This document shows positions 7,601 through 11,453 of a DNA stretch of 11,453 nt, piece by piece; the first letter of the stretch is position 1, and each line of letters starts with the position of its first letter. Position numbers and translations under genes: made by a program. Under the pieces are notes generated by a model. It was not told where the DNA came from and did not search any database. It saw nothing but the letters and a program-made list of their open reading frames with translations. The DNA is taken from positions 1-11,453 of the forward strand of contig CACXGS010000279.1 in assembly GCA_902767195.1 (NCBI GenBank). The letters run 5' to 3'. Source of the stretch: an uncultured Lachnospiraceae bacterium (GTDB lineage: Bacteria > Bacillota_A > Clostridia > Lachnospirales > Lachnospiraceae).

Positions 7601-8711
7601 CCTCTTCCAGGCAGGTTTGGGTGTCTTTATGGCTTTCTGCTGTAAAAGGCCGTCCCAGCACATCTTTTCCGGAAAATTCTATCCTGTAATTTCCCTCCCG
7701 GACAAAAGAAATGCCGGCAAGATAAACCCCTTCCTCAATCTCCTTCCATGCTGTCAGATCATAATCTTCCATACCGGCCTCTGCCAGTTTCCCATCCTCT
7801 CTGAAAACACTGATACAAGAGGCATTCACATCAAAGTGATCCCCCCGGATCAATAATTCTACCTCCGATTCTTCTTTATCCATGATCAGAATGCAGTCTT
7901 TGGAAGGAATGCCTCCGGGTTCTGAAAACACCGTCTCCCCTGGAGAATCATCCGAAGGCAGGGATTGCAAAATACTACTGATCCGGTTATAGGACACTTC
8001 CATTTCCGGAGGAGTATTATCAATGACAAATTCCTCGCTATCCCCTTCACTGATTCCGGTGAGACAGTTTCCCGCCTGGTCTTCACAGTAACATGTCAGC
8101 CTCCATCTGCCATTCTCTCTGATTGTCACGGTGATTGTATAGATATCCTCCTCCTTCCGGCAGACAAATCCGGGAAGTGTGATTCCCCCCAGTTCGTCTG
8201 CCAATTCACTCCCGGCAACCGCTGCCTCTGCAGTGTCATCAAGTGGAATCAGACGGATCACCATGGTTTCCGAATCAAGATTATTGTCACATATCCTAAG
8301 GCTTGCTTCGACACCTTCCTCATAGCATATGACATCATCCAGATGTGCCTGTCCTTTTAGCGGTTTAATCCGAAACCCTTCCACGACATACGGTGAAGGA
8401 TCCTCCCCTTGGGAAAATGCATATGAATCCCCCACGAATACCGAAGACATAATCGTTACTGCTCCCGTAATTCCGAGACACAATAACTTTTCCGGAGAAT
8501 ACCTGTAAAAATTATTGTGTTTATGAATCTTTTTTCTGAATCGGCGTCTCTTCTCCCCGGAAAGGTGATCGATACACCGGAATATCCGGACATGTATCAC
8601 ATAAATCAACCATATAAGAAGCATAATCAAAGAAATAAGGAAACAGATTCTCCCTGCCTGCTGACATATGTGAATATGCTGCAATATACGGTTTTCATAT
8701 CCTGACAACAA
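4626..8711 (-). CDS. Large membrane-anchored protein with about eight bacterial Ig-like repeats
   Basis: This 1361-residue protein has hydrophobic segments at about 22-44, 77-98 and 1327-1348. The strongly basic stretch between the first two (53-75) and the basic C-terminal tail suggest that both are cytoplasmic, leaving residues ~100-1325 outside. The outer part is a chain of Ig-like domains of the type joined by D-x-T-P-P linkers, seen at 231, 381 (D-H-T-A-P), 493, 758 (D-Q-S-P-P), 860, 968 and 1207. Most repeats carry an N-F/L-D turn early (residues 793, 999) and a D-x-A-G-N turn late (211, 477, 740, 843, 952, 1291). Such chains usually form rigid surface rods or adhesive stalks. The TTG start is set by AAGGAGG inside the last codons of the kinase gene; the two genes are 3 bases apart. 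In position it matches EsaA/YueB of other T7SS loci, but I see no sequence likeness. Function is inferred only from context. Confidence 0.8.
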   Translation of the reverse strand: MLSGYENRILQHIHICQQAGRICFLISLIMLLIWLIYVIHVRIFRCIDHLSGEKRRRFRKKIHKHNNFYRYSPEKLLCLGITGAVTIMSSVFVGDSYAFSQGEDPSPYVVEGFRIKPLKGQAHLDDVICYEEGVEASLRICDNNLDSETMVIRLIPLDDTAEAAVAGSELADELGGITLPGFVCRKEEDIYTITVTIRENGRWRLTCYCEDQAGNCLTGISEGDSEEFVIDNTPPEMEVSYNRISSILQSLPSDDSPGETVFSEPGGIPSKDCILIMDKEESEVELLIRGDHFDVNASCISVFREDGKLAEAGMEDYDLTAWKEIEEGVYLAGISFVREGNYRIEFSGKDVLGRPFTAESHKDTQTCLEEDGYHSPLICVDHTAPECSVGFSNPQKENRYNHPPTIQIEVKEEFFDPDLVRIKDRVRYADKELNQDVEEIPGPYGWNREKKEGRFIYRTEFQPEEEGIHTITVNAEDHSGNRGKSSEICFTYDSTPPEIVYTGADNREGDIIFFSDYSDKRKPALYYPYLSFSCFSGKTLKAEVKARDRVSGVKEIRYCLKGKSYEAGEKEESVKTERISLGQKEEGAGTLTGEIKVPWTNFKGKLYVRAADYCDNKGKEIECKGIISESEELHNKISDIRISLPEADYTDQEKRIRYYRKAPVIEVEYRDSWSGIQALKLTGYKGKRIIMEKEWIIPAEGEDILYQKTVKCLLKDEEGESAEESSEAEGEITLKAELTDNAGNKSVREYRDYRIVVDQSPPFVHVAYDNYDSIGQKYYKKERTATVTVRDRNFDASGVLWEIRGRQKAYEISPWSKNGEEYSCRVAFREDGNDFRLGLTASDYSGNETKWDRDKTFTIDRTPPEIVMIHDRDNAVNGNYYHSNQDIRFLIKDRNYAPDKTVWTLSGKLGEKNGKVREPAIRKEGRGDNMQYSCHLRLDRDGTYEIGLTCEDHAGNRTLLPKETLIIDKTPPKVRISDIRDGETCTEKVCPSVYVTDDNLDTNSIKIQLTRRKTDLTAEENDYPASRTMDSGGYSCCWKDFSHKEETDGIYTISISGKDLADNPVKEGPVSFYVNRYGSRYSLGMETAALCKKQFVNKEQEIHIREYSVNPVKTKVSILKNNDQRISLKEGDDYRRTTAVVTAAGKEPKYAGWRKYDYYINKEIFASEGTYHIQLQSVGIGRKSGKKRETVKTDNDLKDSTVEFTVDKTPPAVRISNLEKETYRESSHLVTFAVVDNQKFDSMEIFIRKGIFHSTIKTIEVRPEDLDSMNLYHLELKASRWPQQIDYIAFDRAGNRISSSQAGLSKKCMIFPQASKKEGEDSGIDRMTLYYLLGIAAFCGILFYIVVRVKGVRQNLDRKSA

Positions 8712-8714
8712 AAA

Positions 8715-10514
8715 CTAACCTCCTTTTAGAGAGTCCCGGTTCTCCAGCAAAAGCACTTTCCTTTCTGCATCCTCCAGAAACTCCTGCAACTCCCGAACCT
8801 CTTCTACTGTTTTTCTCTCCTTAAATATATCCATTCTCGACTTCTCCTCTTTACTATGTTCCTTTTTTTCTGCCTTTTCTCTTCTTGTTCCCTCTTCTTT
8901 TCTGTCCTTCGCGTAAATCCTGCCGATCTCTTTTTGCAAATCCTCCGTACTTATTCCATTTTGGACAAACCGTTCTCCGTATTGAACCAGTTCAATTGCC
9001 ACTTCTTTTGATATCAGGTAGCCTGTTTCAATCTCCTCATCTGAATCATCTTCCCTTATCTTTACCCGGTTTAAAAGACACAAAGCATTATAGAAATCCT
9101 TATACCACTTACCGTAGTTTCCTCGTTCTCCTTCAACCTCAGAGTCCGGAAGCCTCTTGTAATACCAGCAGATTCTCCGATAAAGAGCGGCCCTTTTTTT
9201 CTTTTTCCCACTGAAATTACGATCCTCCAGATTCTGCGTCTCCTCAAACCAGGTTAGGGCTATTTCCTTTCCGGCTTTCCCTCTTATATGATAAAAACAG
9301 GCTATACCAAATGCATAACAAAAATCTCCATAACCTGCCGTATCTTCCTTTTTCAGAATCTCCAGACATGGCCCCTTTCCCGTTACCCGGTTCACAAGGC
9401 TGATCACACCCGCTGCATCCCCCGATGAGAATCCGGCTCTGTCTACATACTGATCCAGAATACTCCTGTAAATGTAACGAGACCCGGGGTCCGTATCCAA
9501 TGCTTTCTCGAAATTAATATATTTTTCCTTATCGTCGATGTCCGATCGGGCATTCTGCAGATAAAAAGCAACCAGTTTGGAACGATTTTTCTCCTCCTGC
9601 AGGCCAAAGCAGAAAAAAAGAATCATAAACAGGAAGGACATCCCCAGTACACAACCGGCGATGACAATTTTCCTCCATTCCTCTCTGCGAAATTCAAGAG
9701 AATTCTCATTTAAATGTATCAGTGTATTTTTTAATTCTTCACAATCCGCATATCTCTCTCTGGGGTCCGGCTCTGTGCATCTGCTGATAATCGCTTCAAT
9801 CCCCTGAGAAAGGCAGGGTCTGATCCTTCTTACCGGCAGAATGCGATAAGGAGGATCCGAGAGTGTTCTCCCGGTAAGCAGTTGATAAAGTGTCACTCCC
9901 AGACCATAAATATCTGTCCGCGCATCCGTCTGTCCCCTCCCGTTATACTGTTCAGGAGCAGCATATCCCCTGGTACCCAGACACACTGTATCCCCATTAT
10001 CTTCCGGAAGGTATTCTCTGGCTGTTCCGAAATCAATCAGTACCGGAGTCCCGTCATCCCGGATCATAATATTGGAAGGTTTCATATCTCGGTAGATGAC
10101 CGGTGGTTTCTGATTATGCAGGTATCCCAAAAGGTCGGTAAGCTGTATCCCCCATGTTACGACTTTCTCCTCATCAAAGAACATTCTCTCATCAAGAAGA
10201 TCCTGAAGATTACGTCCGGGTATATAATCCATGATAAGAATCATCGATTGTCCCTCGCTGATGATATCAACAATCTGAGGGAGATTTGGATGGTCCAGTT
10301 TCTTCAGCATTTCCGCTTCTGTCATACTGATGTTTCGAAGCAGCTGCGCATTCTCACAGTCTGTTCGACAGATTTCTTTGATGGCCCGTTTTTTCCCCAG
10401 GCGATTATCGATGGCCAGAAACACCGTACTCATTCCACCTCTGCCGATTACTGATTGAATCTCGTATCGTCCTTCCAGGATATGCCCGCATCTCAACATA
10501 CTAGGGTTATTCAT
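8715..10514 (-). CDS. Membrane Ser/Thr protein kinase with TPR-like outer domain, in the EssB/YukC position of a T7SS locus
   Basis: This 599-residue protein begins with a Hanks-type kinase (about 12-268). It has a glycine loop G24-x-G26-G27, ATP lysine K46 in A-I-K, helix-C glutamate (E66 or E68), Y-R-D-M-K-P-S-N with catalytic D143, D161-F-G, A-P-E at 186-188 and D201. Activation-loop T176 and T181 are candidate autophosphorylation sites. All motifs for activity are intact. A single membrane helix (283-304) follows, then a non-PASTA outer part: alpha-helical, TPR-like from ~305 to 515, ending in a highly charged coiled-coil-like tail (525-595). This three-part layout and the place after the EsaB-like gene match EssB/YukC, which is a pseudokinase. 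The ATG has AGAGG six bases upstream. It lies 22 bases after the EsaB-like gene and 3 bases before the Ig-repeat gene. It could instead be an ordinary sensor kinase recruited to the locus. Kinase identity is certain; the EssB role is inferred. Confidence 0.92.
   Translation of the reverse strand: MNNPSMLRCGHILEGRYEIQSVIGRGGMSTVFLAIDNRLGKKRAIKEICRTDCENAQLLRNISMTEAEMLKKLDHPNLPQIVDIISEGQSMILIMDYIPGRNLQDLLDERMFFDEEKVVTWGIQLTDLLGYLHNQKPPVIYRDMKPSNIMIRDDGTPVLIDFGTAREYLPEDNGDTVCLGTRGYAAPEQYNGRGQTDARTDIYGLGVTLYQLLTGRTLSDPPYRILPVRRIRPCLSQGIEAIISRCTEPDPRERYADCEELKNTLIHLNENSLEFRREEWRKIVIAGCVLGMSFLFMILFFCFGLQEEKNRSKLVAFYLQNARSDIDDKEKYINFEKALDTDPGSRYIYRSILDQYVDRAGFSSGDAAGVISLVNRVTGKGPCLEILKKEDTAGYGDFCYAFGIACFYHIRGKAGKEIALTWFEETQNLEDRNFSGKKKKRAALYRRICWYYKRLPDSEVEGERGNYGKWYKDFYNALCLLNRVKIREDDSDEEIETGYLISKEVAIELVQYGERFVQNGISTEDLQKEIGRIYAKDRKEEGTRREKAEKKEHSKEEKSRMDIFKERKTVEEVRELQEFLEDAERKVLLLENRDSLKGG
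8719..8725 (-). promoter_or_regulatory. Ribosome binding site of the Ig-repeat gene, inside the kinase gene
   Basis: AAGGAGG lies seven bases before the TTG at 8711 and encodes the Lys-Gly-Gly end of the kinase. It supports the TTG start, and implies that ribosomes finishing the kinase pass on to the next gene. Confidence 0.85.
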
Positions 10515-10536
10515 ATCCGGCCTCTTATTGACCGCT

Positions 10537-10785
10537 CTAGAGCAAAAGCAGCGTCATTCCGTTAGTCACCCCGTTTTCAAGCAGGGAGCCCTCCGGATTC
10601 AGGTCAGTCTCTCTTTCTTTACAAAAGAGCCAGGGTGTTTCTGTAAAGAAAAGATTCCGGATATCCTCTGCCTTCTCAACACAAATCTGCATCTGCCTGA
10701 TCAGAACAGACACACTCATGGTTTCATCACAGCAAAACTCATATGTCTCATCGACATCCGGCACAACAACATCCACATGTATCAT
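10537..10785 (-). CDS. EsaB/YukD-like ubiquitin-fold protein of type VII secretion
   Basis: This small protein of 82 residues has the beta-grasp outline of the YukD/EsaB family. It has an N-terminal strand I-H-V-D-V-V-V, a second strand, a helix with V-L-I-R-Q-M (after S-V-S), and a C-terminal N-G-V-T-N-G-M-T-L-L-L-L, matching the family ending in which a conserved asparagine-glycine turn precedes the last strand. EsaB/YukD is a cytoplasmic accessory of T7SSb. The protein ends without the di-glycine needed for conjugation. I choose ATG at 10783-10785, which has GGAG ten bases upstream; the frame could also begin at TTG (10789-10791), overlapping the upstream stop, but its GGAG would be only four bases away. 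It starts 2 bases after the EssC-like gene ends and lies 22 bases before the kinase. Confidence 0.78.
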   Translation of the reverse strand: MIHVDVVVPDVDETYEFCCDETMSVSVLIRQMQICVEKAEDIRNLFFTETPWLFCKERETDLNPEGSLLENGVTNGMTLLLL

Positions 10786-10787
10786 CT

Positions 10788-11453
10788 TCAATCATCTCCA
10801 TTGCTGCAAGGAGGGATGACAATACTGTTCATACCGCCATCTCCATAAAAAAATCGGGCATGATTCTCCGGCAAAACCTGCATTTTCTCCATATACTCCA
10901 TCCGACGTCCATCAAAGATCCCTGCCTCAATAAGGCTCCCCTCTGCCTGCAGACCGGTCCGCCATGAGACATATTTTTTAAAGGCGGGGCAGGCAGCCAG
11001 TGAAGAGAGATCCTCCATCGGGCATACACTCAGGAAAAGCAAGCCGAGTCTTTGTCCCTTTTCCCAGATATTTTCAAAGAATCCTGCCATTTTATGCTCT
11101 CCCTGATAGATCATATCTACGAATGATTTCATATCCTGAATCACAACACAATATCGCCTGTCTTTTTCCGGCGAATAATCCCCTGCTGCCCGTTTCTCAA
11201 TAACCGCCGATAATTTCTCAAAATACAAATAGACGTCTTCTTCTGTAGTAATGATGCGCCAACTGTCCTCGTCACTTTCTTCTGCAAATCTGTCACCGGT
11301 TATCAGGACGACCTCTCTTTCCGGAATGGTATACAGAGATTCTCTGATAAAATAACCAAGAGAAGTCCGCAGACTTCCTCTGCTTATAATTATGAGTACA
11401 CAGAAAAGGTCATCCACATTAACCCAATGCAGCCGGGCATCCTCTTCCTGATA
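10788..11453 (-). CDS. essC: C-terminal ATPase domain of an EssC-like FtsK/SpoIIIE protein (partial)
   Basis: The frame is open to the window edge without a stop, giving 221 residues and ending at TGA (10788-10790). The segment resembles the third (C-terminal) ATPase domain of EssC/YukBA, the membrane motor of T7SSb. A core strand V-L-I-I-I leads into S-R-G-S-L-R-T-S (23-31), where a Walker A loop is expected but G-K-T/S is lost. C-V-V-I-Q-D (102-107) occupies the Walker B position. A helix E-K-G-Q-R-L-G (131-137) follows. The end, with G-S-L (172-174), I-F-D-G (179-182), L-P-E (194-196) and a closing strand I-V-I-P-P (211-215), matches the EssC terminus pattern. The domain therefore probably does not hydrolyse ATP, as reported for the last EssC domains. 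A GTG at 11415-11417 could mimic a start, but the frame continues upstream and no ribosome site is seen. Confidence 0.72.
   Translation of the reverse strand, partial: YQEEDARLHWVNVDDLFCVLIIISRGSLRTSLGYFIRESLYTIPEREVVLITGDRFAEESDEDSWRIITTEEDVYLYFEKLSAVIEKRAAGDYSPEKDRRYCVVIQDMKSFVDMIYQGEHKMAGFFENIWEKGQRLGLLFLSVCPMEDLSSLAACPAFKKYVSWRTGLQAEGSLIEAGIFDGRRMEYMEKMQVLPENHARFFYGDGGMNSIVIPPCSNGDD

Noticed and set aside
8715..8726. The kinase ends in Lys-Gly-Gly next to an operon encoding a ubiquitin-fold protein, hinting at a conjugation tail
   Set aside because: These codons are the AAGGAGG ribosome site of the next gene, which explains the residues. The ubiquitin-fold protein itself ends in a leucine run without di-glycine, and no E1/E2-like gene is present.
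11415..11417. GTG as a true start of a separate 209-residue gene
   Set aside because: The same frame stays open to the window edge, no ribosome site precedes the GTG, and the product looks like the end of a longer ATPase.

Overview
The window looks like a low-to-mid GC Firmicute of the class Clostridia, most probably a Lachnospiraceae-type gut anaerobe. The evidence is strong AGGAGG ribosome sites, several TTG starts, a DUF951-rpsF-ssb-rpsR block, an eukaryote-like HisA of the kind I associate with some clostridia, and a cobalamin gene of the anaerobic pathway. This taxonomic placement is an inference from gene content; no marker gene settles it. Apart from a 42-codon gene end at the left edge, everything is on the minus strand and is read from right to left.

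Right part (about 4626-11453): a tightly packed accessory operon that I read as a type VII secretion (T7SSb/Ess-like) locus. In order of transcription it holds the C-terminal end of an EssC-like FtsK/SpoIIIE ATPase (cut by the window edge), a small EsaB/YukD-like ubiquitin-fold protein, a 599-residue membrane Ser/Thr protein kinase with a helical outer domain, and a 1361-residue membrane-anchored protein built from about eight bacterial Ig-like repeats. Spacings are 2, 22 and 3 bases, so the four genes are very likely co-translated. The kinase sits where other Firmicutes carry EssB/YukC, and has that protein's layout (kinase fold, one membrane helix, helical outer domain). EssB is a pseudokinase, whereas here all catalytic motifs are present. 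The Ig-repeat protein sits where EsaA/YueB would be expected. This is the most interesting part of the window.

Middle part (about 3185-4601): a conserved housekeeping block, DUF951 zinc-ribbon protein, bS6 (rpsF), single-stranded DNA-binding protein (ssb) and bS18 (rpsR). It has a good sigma-A promoter before rpsF, a leader hairpin that could be the bS6:bS18 autoregulatory site, and a strong terminator after rpsR. No terminator is visible between the secretion operon and this block.

Left part (1-2997): a YgjP-type zinc metallopeptidase with its own terminator, then a mutY-hisA pair (adenine DNA glycosylase, and an eukaryotic-type histidine biosynthesis isomerase) separated by 12 bases. Converging on hisA from the left edge is the last part of a gene resembling cbiG of anaerobic cobalamin synthesis. 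No tRNA, rRNA, CRISPR array, insertion sequence or attachment site was seen.
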